This document shows, in pieces, positions 16,347 through 29,706 of a stretch of DNA of 37,613 bases (positions are counted from its first letter, which is position 1; each line of letters opens with the position of its first letter). Made by a program: the position numbers and the translations under genes. The stretch covers positions 1 through 37,613 of the forward strand of contig BDUA01000037.1 in NCBI GenBank assembly GCA_002897715.1, read 5' to 3'. The notes under the pieces are model-generated. The model did no database searches and had not been told where the DNA came from. It was given only the letters and a program-made list of their open reading frames with translations. This stretch comes from a bacterium BMS3Abin01. GTDB lineage: Bacteria > Actinomycetota > Thermoleophilia > BMS3ABIN01.

Positions 16347-16380
16347 CCCTTTAATCACGCCCCGTGAGGCTGACAAGGGA
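16347..16380 (+). promoter_or_regulatory. PyrR-binding RNA loop in the pyr leader
   Basis: CCGTGAGGCTGACAAGGG matches the pyr anti-antiterminator consensus (CC-G-GAGGCU---AAGG) recognised by PyrR when UMP is abundant. CCCTT (16347-16351) and AAGGG (16375-16379) form the closing stem, with CAC/GTG inside. This is the expected site for UMP-dependent feedback by PyrR, the first gene product of the operon. Confidence 0.82.
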
Positions 16381-16407
16381 GACAGAGATCAGTACTTTAT
16401 CAAGTAA

Positions 16408-18013
<1,606 letters not shown>

Positions 18014-18025
18014 CAGGATGATTTG

Positions 18026-18070
18026 TCATTCCGAAGAGCGAGCCGGAGGCGAGCGACGAGGAACCTGTTG
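18026..18070. repeat. Degenerate GTCATTCCGA-type dispersed repeat between pyrB and pyrC
   Basis: GTCATTCCGAAGAGCGAGCC, continuing through GCGAGCGACGAGGAACCTG, sits in the 82-bp pyrB-pyrC gap. It resembles the copy at 25600-25627 (GTCATCCCGAGCGCAGCGAG...). Elements of this GTCATYCCGAGC...GAGGRAYCTG form are common as dispersed intergenic repeats in many bacteria. Confidence 0.6.
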
Positions 18071-18095
18071 TTAAAGTAGCAAAAGGATAACGGCC

Positions 18096-19415
18096 GTGAA
18101 AGCAACGATAGCCAAAAAAGGCACGAAAGCCACCATGACAATCAGGGACGCTCACCTGTTCGATCCCGTACAGGGACTGGACACTGTAACCGATGTCGTC
18201 CTGGAAAAAGGGATGATAGCCAGGATCGGCAAATCAGCGGGTGGAGGAAAGGACGGCCGGGTGCTTAAGGCGGACGGCCGCCTGCTGCTCCCGGGATTCG
18301 TAGACCCCCACGTACACCTGCGCGCCCCCGGACGGGAGGACGAAGAGGATATCGCCAGTGGCACGCGCGCCGCGGCCAGCGGCGGCTATGTAGCCGTGTG
18401 CGCCATGCCCAACACCGACCCGGTGGCCGACAACGCCGCCGTACTCCAGTCCCTTATCGAGCAGGCGGAGGCCGAAGCCGTGGTGCGGGTCGCCTTCATG
18501 GGCGCCATCAGCCATGGGCTGGACGGCGAACGCCTGAGTGATATGTGGGACCTGGCTGACGCCGGCGCTGTGGCCTTCACCGACGACGGCAGTCCGGTGG
18601 ACAGCGGCGGCCTGCTCCGGGCGGCGTTCAGGGCTGCGGAGCTGGTGGGGTTGCCGCTCAGCCTGCATTGTGAGGACCGGACCCTGTCGGACCGGGGACA
18701 TATGAACGAGGGTGGGGTCTCGGCGGAGCTGGGCCTGGCGGGCATACCCTGTGTCGCCGAGACGGCCGCCGTGGCCCGGGACCTGGACATAGCCGTCTTT
18801 GAGGGCGCCCGCGTCCACGTGGCCCATGTGAGCTGTGCCGGGTCGCTGGGGATAATCCGGGCGGCCCGCGACCGGGGCGCTACCATAACCTGTGAGGCGA
18901 CGCCGCACCACCTGTTGCTGAGCGATGAGGCGGTACGTGGCCTGGATACCGGTTTCAAGATGAACCCGCCGCTTCGGGGTGAGGACGACCGCCGGGCTCT
19001 GGTAGCGGCCCTGGCCGGGGGAACCATCGATTGCATCGGCACCGACCATGCTCCCCACGCCGGACAGGAGAAGGAGGTCCCCTTCGAAGAGGCTCCCTTC
19101 GGCGTCATCGGCCTGGAGACCGCCTTCGCCATGCTGTACACGGAACTGGTCGAGGACGGCGATGTGCCGCTGGAGACGCTGGTGACAGCCATGTCCGCCA
19201 ACCCGGCGCGGGCCTTCGGCCTGCCGCTGCCGGCCATCGCCGAGGGTGAGGAAGCCAACCTCTGCCTGGTGGACACGGAACAGGAATTCAATATCGAACC
19301 GGACCGGTTCCGGAGCAAGTCGCGCAACACGCCCTTCGCTGGTCGAAGGGTCAAGGGGCAGGTACGGCTGACCATCGCCGCCGGCCGCGTGGCTTTCAGG
19401 GAGGAAAATGTCTAG
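18096..19415 (+). CDS. pyrC: Dihydroorotase
   Basis: Cyclises carbamoylaspartate to dihydroorotate. Type I dihydroorotase features are present: DPHVHLRAPG (zinc ligands), ASGGYVAVCAMPNT, HCED, VAHVSC, KMNPPLR and GTDHAPH. 439 aa. GTG 18096 has AAAGGA 7 nt upstream; a later ATG at 18135 would remove only the basic N-terminal 13 residues. It overlaps carA by 8 nt. An intergenic repeat precedes it, the only break in an otherwise tight operon. Confidence 0.95.
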   Translation: MKATIAKKGTKATMTIRDAHLFDPVQGLDTVTDVVLEKGMIARIGKSAGGGKDGRVLKADGRLLLPGFVDPHVHLRAPGREDEEDIASGTRAAASGGYVAVCAMPNTDPVADNAAVLQSLIEQAEAEAVVRVAFMGAISHGLDGERLSDMWDLADAGAVAFTDDGSPVDSGGLLRAAFRAAELVGLPLSLHCEDRTLSDRGHMNEGGVSAELGLAGIPCVAETAAVARDLDIAVFEGARVHVAHVSCAGSLGIIRAARDRGATITCEATPHHLLLSDEAVRGLDTGFKMNPPLRGEDDRRALVAALAGGTIDCIGTDHAPHAGQEKEVPFEEAPFGVIGLETAFAMLYTELVEDGDVPLETLVTAMSANPARAFGLPLPAIAEGEEANLCLVDTEQEFNIEPDRFRSKSRNTPFAGRRVKGQVRLTIAAGRVAFREENV

Positions 19416-20588
19416 CAAACAAGTGACAACAGGTTTACCCGCTGCCGCGGTTCTGGAGGACGGTACCGTCTACCGCGGCCATGGTTTCGGCGTCCCCGGA
19501 GCCGTCTTCGGCGAGGTGGTGTTCAATACCGCCATGACCGGCTATCAGGAGGTGGTTACCGACCCTTCCTACCACGGACAGATGGTGACTTTCACCTATC
19601 CGCTGATCGGCAACTACGGCGTGAACAAGATCTTCAGTGAGTCGGGAGAGGTACATGCACGCGCCGTCATTACCCGCGAGGCTCATAATCTGGATCGCAA
19701 CTGCACCGCTGAACAGGGCTGGGTAGACTGGCTGGCAGAGCGGGGTGTTACCGGTGTAAGCGGTATCGATACCCGGGCGCTGACCCGGCGCATCCGCAGC
19801 CGGGGCGCCATGCGCGCCTGTGTCTACTGGGGCGATTTCGATGAAAAAGAGATAGCGTCCAGGATCAGGGAGACGCCGTCCATGGCCGGGCGGGACCTGG
19901 TCGCGGAAGTCACCTGCGATGAGCGTTATGACCTGGAGTTCCTGCGGGGCAAGAGGCGGGTGGTTGTGCTCGATTTCGGCGTCAAGCGATCCATCATCAA
20001 GAGCCTGGGAGCCGCCGGCTGCAATGTCTCCATCCTGCCGGCCAACACCCATGCCAACGAGATTCTGGCCCTGGAGCCCGACGGAGTCTTCCTTTCCAAC
20101 GGACCGGGCGACCCGGCGCCGCTCGATTACGCGGTGAACACGGTACGGCGTCTGCTGGGACAGTTGCCCGTTTTCGGCATCTGCCTGGGCCACCAGATAC
20201 TCTGCCTGGCGTTGGGGCTGGAGACCTACAAGCTCAAGTTCGGGCACCGGGGGGTCAATCACCCCGTGAAGGACCTGGGGTCGGGCAAGGTGGAGATAAC
20301 CTCGCAGAACCATGGTTTCGCGGTGGCGCCGCCGGCCGCCATAAGCGAACGACTTGAGCGGGCCTGTTCCGGCAAGACCTTCTTCGAGGCGCCGCCTCCG
20401 GAGGACCTCATACTCGCTACCGATTTCGGCACGGCCACCATCAGTCATCTCAACCTTTACGACGGCACGGTGGAAGGTATCCGTTGCCGCGAGGTACCTG
20501 CCTTCTCCGTGCAGTATCACCCCGAGGCCAGCCCCGGGCCCCATGATTCCCATTATCTGTTCGACGAGTTCGCCGGGCTGATGTCCTG

Positions 20589-20589
<1 letters not shown>
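19408..20589 (+). CDS. carA: Carbamoyl-phosphate synthase small subunit
   Basis: Supplies ammonia from glutamine to CarB. The N-terminal domain ([12 protein letters not shown]-like, [19 protein letters not shown]) is followed by a class I glutamine amidotransferase domain with FGICLGHQ (nucleophile Cys) and [21 protein letters not shown] (His-Glu). 393 aa, standard length. Its start overlaps the pyrC stop and its stop overlaps the carB start (TGATG), so the three are translationally linked. Confidence 0.97.
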
Positions 20590-23772
<3,183 letters not shown>

Positions 23773-23798
<26 letters not shown>

Positions 23799-24564
23799 CC
23801 TCTACCAGTGCTCGGTGGTGGAAAGCCGGACCGTGGGCGCCTACCACCTGATTGCTTTCGTCGCCGGTGAGATAGCCGCGGTGGCGCGGCCGGGCCAGTT
23901 CGTCATGATCAGGCAGTCGGGTCCGGCGCTGGATCCTTTATTGCCACGCCCCATGGGCATTCACGATGTGGAAGCGGACCTGGTGAAGGTCCTCATCGAG
24001 CCGGTGGGGAAGGGGACGGTGGTGCTGACGGATGCCAGGGTAGGTGACCGCTTCAGCGTCCTGGGCCCTTTGGGCAACGGTTTCGACCTGTCGGGGGAAG
24101 GGCCGGCGGTGATCGTCGGTGGCGGTGTAGGCGTGGCGCCGCTGGCGCTGCTGGCCGGGACACTGGCCGGGCGGGGCCGCGATATACGCTGTCTGCTGGG
24201 TTTCAAGACGCGGGTACAGGCGGTGGCGGCCGGACTGTTCCGCGATGTGGATGTGGATATCTGTACCGAGGACGGAACCATGGGCCGCAAGGGCGTGGTC
24301 AGCGATCTGCTGGCGGAGTGCCTCATCGGCCTGGGTCCTGCCGCCGCCGGGGTGGAGCTGTTCACCTGTGGTCCCGGTGCCATGATGCGGGCCGTTGTCG
24401 ACGCGGCACGGGAGTGCGGCGCCGACGCCCAGGTATCGGTGGCCACCCACATGGCCTGCGGCGTCGGCGCCTGCCAGGGCTGCGTGGTCCGGGTCGACGG
24501 CGAGTACCGCTGCGCCTGTAACCAGGGGCCGGTATTTCGGGCAGGTGAGCTGGAATGGCGGTGA
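23773..24564 (+). CDS. pyrK: Dihydroorotate dehydrogenase electron-transfer subunit
   Basis: PyrK passes electrons from PyrD to NAD+ through FAD and a [2Fe-2S] cluster. RPGQFVMI and RPMGIHD form the FAD-binding region (usually RPxSI; Gly replaces Ser here), [12 protein letters not shown] the nucleotide site, and [11 protein letters not shown]...C the cluster cysteines. The start is ATG 23773, inside the carB 3' end, with GCAGGAG upstream; the track ORF starts 48 codons too early. 263 aa. Presence with pyrD indicates the class 1B, quinone-independent enzyme. Confidence 0.95.
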
Positions 24565-25478
24565 ACATGGAATCGTCGCTGGGGCCGCTGCGGCTGCGCC
24601 ACCCGATAATCAACGCGTCCGGAACCTTCGATGTGCTGGCGGCGGACAGGGTGCTGGCGGCGGACCTGTTCGCCGATTTCCCCTTTGCCGCCTATGTGCC
24701 CAAGACGGTCACTTTAAAGCCGCGGGAGGGCAATCCGCCGCCCAGGCTGTATGAGACGGCCGCCGGTCTGCTCAACTCCATCGGTCTGGCCAACAAGGGG
24801 ATAGACGCCTTCATTGCCGATGACCTGCCGCGGCTGGGAAGGCTGCCGGTGCCGCTAATCGCCAGTATCGCTGCCGAGGAGACCGACGGCTACGGCCGCT
24901 GTGCCGGTATGCTGGATGGGCATGACGAGGTGGCGGCGCTGGAGCTCAATGTTTCATGTCCCAACGTGGAGCTGGACGGAAAGGCGCTGGGTTGTGACCC
25001 GGATCTTACCGCGCGCGCCACGGCGCAGGCGCGGGCTGCCACCGGCAAGTTCCTTATCGTCAAGCTGACTCCCAATGTCACCGATATCCTGGCTCTGGCG
25101 CACGCTGCGGTGGAGGCGGGGGCTGACTGCCTGTCGGTGATCAACACCGTACACGGCATGGTTCTGGATCCCTGGACCCTGAAGCCGGCGCTGGGGCACG
25201 TCACCGGTGGTCTTTCCGGGCCGGCGATAAAGCCGGTGGCCTTGCGCGCCGTCTATCTCATAAGCCGTGAACTGGATGTACCGGTAATCGGCATGGGGGG
25301 CGCCACCAGCGCCAACGACGTGCTGGAGTTCATGGCGGCCGGGGCCACTGCCGTGGCCGTCGGCACCGCCAGCTTCCGCGACCCGCTGCTGGCAGCTCCA
25401 CTGGTGCAGGAACTGGGACGCCAGATGGAGCTGCGTGGCATCGCCTCACCGGAGCAACTGGTGGGCCGGTCGCACTAA
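24555..25478 (+). CDS. pyrD: Dihydroorotate dehydrogenase, class 1B catalytic subunit
   Basis: Oxidises dihydroorotate to orotate using FMN. Diagnostic segments: INASGTFD, PKTVTLKPREGNPPPRLYE, LLNSIGLANKG, ELNVSCPNV (catalytic Cys of class 1 enzymes), VKLTPNVTDI and the phosphate site GMGGATSANDVLEFMAAGA. 307 aa. It overlaps pyrK by 10 nt. It is the last pyr gene in the window; pyrF and pyrE are not adjacent and a repeat block follows. Confidence 0.96.
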   Translation: MAVNMESSLGPLRLRHPIINASGTFDVLAADRVLAADLFADFPFAAYVPKTVTLKPREGNPPPRLYETAAGLLNSIGLANKGIDAFIADDLPRLGRLPVPLIASIAAEETDGYGRCAGMLDGHDEVAALELNVSCPNVELDGKALGCDPDLTARATAQARAATGKFLIVKLTPNVTDILALAHAAVEAGADCLSVINTVHGMVLDPWTLKPALGHVTGGLSGPAIKPVALRAVYLISRELDVPVIGMGGATSANDVLEFMAAGATAVAVGTASFRDPLLAAPLVQELGRQMELRGIASPEQLVGRSH

Positions 25479-25487
25479 GCCAACGCC

Positions 25488-25627
25488 GTCACCCCGAGCC
25501 ACAGGAATCGTCACCCCGGACCGCCAATGCCTGTCACCCCGAGCCGCCAATGTCTGTCATCCCAAGCCGCAGGCACCTTCACCCAGAGCCACAGGCATCG
25601 TCATCCCGAGCGCAGCGAGGGATCTGC
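25488..25627. repeat. Six tandem degenerate 22-23-bp GTCACCCCGAGC repeats
   Basis: Copies start at 25488, 25510, 25533, 25556, 25578 and 25600. Each begins with a GTCACCCCGAGC-like core followed by a CC(A/G)C(A/C)(A/G)GCAT-like second half. The last copy extends into GCGAGGGATCTGC and resembles a complete dispersed repeat, similar to the one at 18026. The block fills the gap between pyrD and the minus-strand lipoprotein. There are no spacers, so it is not CRISPR. Confidence 0.85.
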
Positions 25628-25641
25628 TTTTCCGCCATGCA

Positions 25642-26355
25642 TTACCTGTTGGGAATGTTCACATCCGGTACCTGTATGTTCTCCAGCCCTTCGATGTCAG
25701 ATAGCGCCGTAACGGTCACGTTGGACGGCAGGATGAACAGGTCATCGGAAACGTTGCCGACGTCCTTGTAAGCGAACTCGATGACCTCGTCTTCTTCGCC
25801 CGGCGCCTTGACTTCTATCTTGGTAGGCAGCCCCTGGGGTCCTTTCAACTCGATGGTGACGCTGCCGCCGCCGGGTACATTCATCTGCCACGTGTCACCG
25901 GACTGGTTGCCGGGGAAGAGGGCAAACGTCTGTATCATGGCCGCGGGGCTCATTCCCCACCAGGACTGGCCCTGGGCACCGACACCGGATGATTCGGTTG
26001 CGGTATCCCCGTCCACTATCCACAGTTTGTCCTGGATGTCGTTATAGATTACATAGGAAGACTTGTCGGTAGGGTCCTGCCAGCGCCAGCTGCCGTCTTT
26101 TTGGGACCAGGTGACCAGCATTTCCCCGTTTTGCGAGACATCCACGGTGGCCTCCAGGTCCTCCAGGTCGCTCATCTGGCTCTCGAAGTCGCTCGAAGTG
26201 CCCGAACCGGTGCCCTCCGCCGTGTCCGCGGCCACAGTAGCCGCGTTATCTTCCGTAGTCGTGCCGCTGTCCTGGCCGCCGCAGCCGGCCCAGGCCAGCA
26301 TTACCATAAGGGTCAGGGCAGTCGCAGCGATTATCAACGGTGATCTCTTTTCCAT
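25642..26355 (-). CDS. Exported lipoprotein, paralog A
   Basis: AAAGGAG precedes the ATG. A basic start and hydrophobic signal end in lipobox AWAGC, followed by a long Thr/Ser/Ala/Glu/Asp linker of about 45 residues and a globular domain (TVDVSQNGEMLVTWSQKDGSWRWQDP ... VTIELKGPQGLPTKIEV ... LPSNV). The pattern is reminiscent of LolA/LppX-type folds that bind lipids, but no firm family match is visible. 237 aa. It is a paralog of the gene just upstream, with a longer linker and C-terminal tail. Confidence 0.82.
   Translation of the reverse strand: MEKRSPLIIAATALTLMVMLAWAGCGGQDSGTTTEDNAATVAADTAEGTGSGTSSDFESQMSDLEDLEATVDVSQNGEMLVTWSQKDGSWRWQDPTDKSSYVIYNDIQDKLWIVDGDTATESSGVGAQGQSWWGMSPAAMIQTFALFPGNQSGDTWQMNVPGGGSVTIELKGPQGLPTKIEVKAPGEEDEVIEFAYKDVGNVSDDLFILPSNVTVTALSDIEGLENIQVPDVNIPNR
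26075..26115. repeat. 41-bp exact repeat shared by the two lipoprotein genes, copy 1
   Basis: The segment starting TCCTGCCAGCGCCAGCTGCC and ending ACCAGGTGAC is identical to 26773-26813. It encodes the conserved TWSQKDGSWRWQDP region on the minus strand. Nucleotide identity, in genes that otherwise diverge strongly, suggests gene conversion or strong constraint. Confidence 0.95.
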
Positions 26356-26411
26356 TTCTCTCCTTTTATAGCTTTTTGGTGACCGGTAACCTGGCCGGAA
26401 GCGATATCGTC

Positions 26412-27011
26412 CTACCGGGATATTACTACATCCGGAGGCAATTCAAACATACTATCCGGCACATCATCGATATCGGTATAAGTATATTCAAGTACCTTGG
26501 TCTCAACGCCTTCCTCTTCGATTACCATCTTGCTGGGGAGATTCTTCGGCCCCAGGAATTCGACGGTTATTATGCCGAACGGATATTTGATTTCAACCTT
26601 TTCTCCTGATATAGGTCCGGAACTGAGCGTGTAGTTCCTCATGAAAGATGAAGGGTTCTTGGCTTTCCAAAGGCCCTCCGTTCCGGTGACTACGCTGGCC
26701 GAACCCCCCTGAACCTCCCAGGCTGTTCCCATGTCGGCGTTATAGATCACATAATGGTCCGGATCATCCGGATCCTGCCAGCGCCAGCTGCCGTCTTTTT
26801 GGGACCAGGTGACAATCGTCTGGCCGTTCTGGGATACTTCGACAGTAGCCTGGAGATTATCGAGGTCGTTCAGGACGCTCTCAATGTCCCGGGGCTGCGT
26901 GGCCTTGTAGGTCCTGGTCACTGTATCCTGGCCGCCACATCCCGCCCAGGCCATCAGGGCCAGCAGGACCGGGACGATGACGATGGATCGGATCCTTGGC
27001 ACTTTTGTCAT
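26412..27011 (-). CDS. Exported lipoprotein, paralog B
   Basis: The 199-aa product begins MTKVPRIRSIVI with a hydrophobic signal and lipobox AWAGC. The mature domain shares QATVEVSQNGQTIVTWSQKDGSWRWQDP, YVIYN and VEFLGPKNLPSKMVI with paralog A. The start is set at ATG 27011 (or 27014), where AAAGGA is well placed; the track TTG 27032 precedes that site. It is 56 bp upstream of paralog A on the same strand and both probably form one unit. Role unknown; a surface lipid or polymer binding function is only a guess. Confidence 0.8.
   Translation of the reverse strand: MTKVPRIRSIVIVPVLLALMAWAGCGGQDTVTRTYKATQPRDIESVLNDLDNLQATVEVSQNGQTIVTWSQKDGSWRWQDPDDPDHYVIYNADMGTAWEVQGGSASVVTGTEGLWKAKNPSSFMRNYTLSSGPISGEKVEIKYPFGIITVEFLGPKNLPSKMVIEEEGVETKVLEYTYTDIDDVPDSMFELPPDVVISR
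26773..26813. repeat. 41-bp exact repeat shared by the two lipoprotein genes, copy 2
   Basis: Partner of 26075-26115; see that entry. The two copies are about 700 bp apart in direct orientation, so recombination between them could fuse or delete one paralog. Confidence 0.95.
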
Positions 27012-27129
27012 CATGATCCTTTCATGGTGCAATCTTGGATAAATACCGCGCTAATGATTAAAAAATATCACAAATGGAGAATATCCGTTAAAGGAAATGC
27101 GTCATAGAATCGTAATCGGGGAATTCATC

Positions 27130-27159
27130 TTGCAAAGGTCGTCTATCAGCCCATATAAT
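27130..27159 (+). promoter_or_regulatory. Promoter giving a leaderless mihF transcript
   Basis: TTGCAA (27130-27135) and a consensus TATAAT (27154-27159) are 18 nt apart. Only 8 nt (ACCGTCTG) separate TATAAT from the ATG, so transcription should begin at or within a base or two of the start codon. No ribosome site exists before the gene. Confidence 0.8.
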
Positions 27160-27167
27160 ACCGTCTG

Positions 27168-27497
27168 ATGCCTCCTTCCGAACCGACATCGACAACCCCG
27201 GCAAGGACCCTGGAACAGCGTCTCGAAGCACTACAGCGCGCTAATGAGATTCGCTCCAAGAGGGCCCGCCTGAAGAAGGACCTGAAGCAGGGGATCGTCA
27301 AGATCGACGAGATACTGGACGATCCGCCGGAGTACATCAAGACCGCCAAGGTCGTGGATGTGCTACTGGCCATCCCCAATTGCGGCAAGGTTAAATCCAC
27401 CAAGGTGCTGAACCATTGCCGCATCAGCCCCAATAAGACCGTCAGCGGCCTTTCTGAGCGGCAAAGGCGGGAGCTGGTCGCCTTTTTTCGCTCCTGA
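27168..27497 (+). CDS. mihF: Actinobacterial integration host factor
   Basis: mIHF is a nucleoid-associated DNA-binding protein specific to Actinobacteria. The conserved core ALQRANEIRSKRARLKKDLK, LPNCG-like IPNCGKVKSTKVLNHCRISPNKTV, and LSERQRRELVAFF match the family; length (109 aa) is typical. The position immediately before gmk-rpoZ-coaBC is also the conserved family context. The transcript appears leaderless, with a consensus -10 box 8 nt before the ATG. gmk follows after 16 nt. Confidence 0.95.
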   Translation: MPPSEPTSTTPARTLEQRLEALQRANEIRSKRARLKKDLKQGIVKIDEILDDPPEYIKTAKVVDVLLAIPNCGKVKSTKVLNHCRISPNKTVSGLSERQRRELVAFFRS

Positions 27498-27513
27498 GCG
27501 GAGCCCAATTCCT

Positions 27514-28086
27514 GTGCGGAAAGGCAAACTTCTGGTGATTTCCGGTCCCTCCGGGGTTGGTAAGGGGACTTTGATCAACAAGGTCCTGCCGCGCCTGGAA
27601 AGGACCTGTCTCGCCCGGTCCGCTACTACCAGGTCCAGGCGTCAGCATGAGCAGGATGGGCGGGAGTATTTCTTTCTCTCCCGTGAGGAATTCGAGAAGC
27701 GCGCGCGCCGCGGCGATTTCATCGAACATGTAAGCTATGGCTCTAACCTGTACGGTACGCTGCGGAGCGAGGTGGAACGGAACCTGGAGTCCGGCCGTAA
27801 CGTGATTCTGGAGATCGAGGTGGAAGGCGCCATGGCGGTGCGCCACCAGATGCCGGAGGCGGTGCTGTTCTTCATCGCGCCTCCCTCGTTCGACGAGTTG
27901 AGAAAGCGTCTCATCGGCCGTGATACGGAGATCTCCGCCGAGATCGAGACCAGGCTCGCCCGCGCCGGGGAAGAGCTTGCGTTGCAGGACAAATTTGACT
28001 ACATTGTAATCAATGACGATATAGACAGGGCAGCCGATGAACTGGAACAGAAGATCATGACTTGCCTGGAGGGAGGAAAGACTTGA
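27514..28086 (+). CDS. gmk: Guanylate kinase
   Basis: Phosphorylates GMP to GDP. The P-loop GPSGVGKGT, the GMP-binding region [22 protein letters not shown] and EIEVEGA are present. 190 aa. The start is GTG 27514 with GAGCGGAG upstream. The stop TGA overlaps the rpoZ TTG start (TTGA). Supplies nucleotides alongside the nearby pyr operon. Confidence 0.96.
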   Translation: MRKGKLLVISGPSGVGKGTLINKVLPRLERTCLARSATTRSRRQHEQDGREYFFLSREEFEKRARRGDFIEHVSYGSNLYGTLRSEVERNLESGRNVILEIEVEGAMAVRHQMPEAVLFFIAPPSFDELRKRLIGRDTEISAEIETRLARAGEELALQDKFDYIVINDDIDRAADELEQKIMTCLEGGKT

Positions 28087-28313
28087 ACAATCCCAGAATC
28101 GATGTATTGCTGGAAAAGGTGGACTCCAAGTATGCGCTGGTGGTTATGGCGGCCAAGCGGGCGCGGCAGATTAACAACTACTATCGTAACCGCGATGAAG
28201 GCAGTATCGACGATGTGCCGCCGCCACTGGTTGATACTCGCAGCAAGAATATCCTCACTATCGCTCTGGAGGAGATAGCGTCGGACAAGATCTCCTATCG
28301 TTACCGCGCCTGA
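28083..28313 (+). CDS. rpoZ: RNA polymerase omega subunit
   Basis: Small subunit that aids assembly of RNA polymerase. [30 protein letters not shown] and [13 protein letters not shown] are characteristic. The start is TTG 28083, because AGGGAGGAAA lies just before it and it overlaps the gmk stop; the track ATG 28062 would read the ribosome site as coding. 76 aa. Confidence 0.93.
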   Translation: MNNPRIDVLLEKVDSKYALVVMAAKRARQINNYYRNRDEGSIDDVPPPLVDTRSKNILTIALEEIASDKISYRYRA

Positions 28314-28344
28314 CGGGAGCTCCGTAGCGCGGCAAGGCGCGGCC

Positions 28345-29553
28345 ATGGAATCTTCAGGTAATAAAATCGTCCTCGGAGTAACCGGCAGTATCGCCGCCAC
28401 CAAGTCTGTTGAACTGTTGCGGTTGCTGCGCCGCGCCGGACACGATGTCCACGTGGTGATGACACCCGCCGCCGGGCATTTTGTCGGTGAGGCGGCCATG
28501 GCGGCTCTCAGTGGACACCCGGTGGCGGCAGAGCAGTTCGACTTCGACGCCGACGCATCCCCCGGTTTCACTCATATCGACCTCTCGGACAGCGACCTGC
28601 TGGTGATAGCGCCGGCGACCGCCAATACCATCGGCAAGATGGCGGCGGGCATCGCCGACAACCTTCTGTTGACCGCATATCTGGCCATGGAATGTCCCGT
28701 GGTCATCTGCCCCGCCATGAACCAGAGAATGTGGAACCATCCCGCCGTCAGTGACAATGTGGGCAGGCTGGTGGAGCGCGGAACGATACTTGTACCCCCC
28801 GAAAGGGGCGGACTTGCTTGCGGCGAAGAGGGTATAGGCAGGCTGGCCGAGCCGCGTGTGATCCTGGAGCGGATACAGGATCTGCTTGGTGAAAGCAGGG
28901 AGCGTGACCTGGAAGGCGTCAGGGTGCTTGTCAGTGCCGGCGGCACCAGGGAGCCCATCGATGCGGTCAGGTTTATCACCAACCGTTCCAGCGGCAGGAT
29001 GGGCGTAAGTGTCGCCGAGGCGGCTCACGCCCGCGGCGCCCTCGTGACCCTGGTGGCGGCCAACTGTTCGCTGCCTGTTTCACCGGGTGTCAACCGCGTT
29101 GACGTGACGACCGCTGACGAGTTGCGGCAGGCGCTGGAAACGGCCTTTGATGACTGCGATGTGTTGGTAATGACAGCGGCCGTTTCCGATTACAAGGTTT
29201 CGGTGGAAGAAGCCACGGGAAAGATTCGTAGTAATGAAAGAAAGTACTTGCACTTGGTACAATCTGCTGATATTGTGTCTGCTTTAGGAAGCAACAGCAA
29301 CGGCAGGATGGTAGTGGGGTTTGCGGCTGAGTATGGCGAAGACGGTATTGGCCGGGCTCGGCGAAAGATGCGGGAGAAGAATCTTGATATGATGGTTTTT
29401 AATGACATCTCCCGTAAGGACATCGGTTTTGAAACCGGTAGCAACGAGATCACGATTCTGCTACCCGATGATGATGACTATTTCGTAAGCAGGACATCCA
29501 AACTGGAGTGCGCGCACGAGATTCTGGACAAGGTTACGAGCAGGTTGACCTGA
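28345..29553 (+). CDS. coaBC: Bifunctional phosphopantothenoylcysteine decarboxylase / phosphopantothenate-cysteine ligase
   Basis: Catalyses two steps of coenzyme A synthesis. The N-terminal CoaC flavoprotein half has LGVTGSIAATKS, PATANTIGKMAAGIADNLL, and PAMNQRMW; GGLACGEEGIGRL carries the active-site Cys loop. The C-terminal CoaB half has VSAGGTREPIDAVRFITNRSSG and MTAAVSDYK, with KIRSNE in the usual Lys-containing region. 402 aa. No strong ribosome site before ATG 28345. The stretch 29210-29300 is more AT-rich than the rest of the gene. It ends without a clear terminator. Confidence 0.95.
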   Translation: MESSGNKIVLGVTGSIAATKSVELLRLLRRAGHDVHVVMTPAAGHFVGEAAMAALSGHPVAAEQFDFDADASPGFTHIDLSDSDLLVIAPATANTIGKMAAGIADNLLLTAYLAMECPVVICPAMNQRMWNHPAVSDNVGRLVERGTILVPPERGGLACGEEGIGRLAEPRVILERIQDLLGESRERDLEGVRVLVSAGGTREPIDAVRFITNRSSGRMGVSVAEAAHARGALVTLVAANCSLPVSPGVNRVDVTTADELRQALETAFDDCDVLVMTAAVSDYKVSVEEATGKIRSNERKYLHLVQSADIVSALGSNSNGRMVVGFAAEYGEDGIGRARRKMREKNLDMMVFNDISRKDIGFETGSNEITILLPDDDDYFVSRTSKLECAHEILDKVTSRLT

Positions 29554-29706
29554 CAGGAACGGGAGAATATGGACGGAGCCGGTTTGGGTTACGGTTGAGT
29601 CTAGTTCTGTTGGTGGGCATCCGGCAATCAGCCGGTAGGTAGGGGAGGCCTTCACAGGGTCTCGATCCTTATCCCGTTTAAACGGGACGTAAAAAGGAGT
29701 GAAAGA
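29554..29706 (+). promoter_or_regulatory. Structured leader upstream of the H1-like gene
   Basis: The leader contains GCCGG (29578), CCGGC (29621) and GCCGG (29631), so the middle element can pair with either flank. Next comes TCCCGTTTAAACGGGA (29672-29687), a perfect 16-bp palindrome, then AAAAAGGAG and the ATG. The palindrome could be an operator or an RNA hairpin close to the ribosome site. No matching known riboswitch was recognised. Confidence 0.5.

Noticed and set aside
25488-25627. CRISPR array
   Set aside because: Repeats are directly adjacent and degenerate, with no unique spacers and no cas genes.
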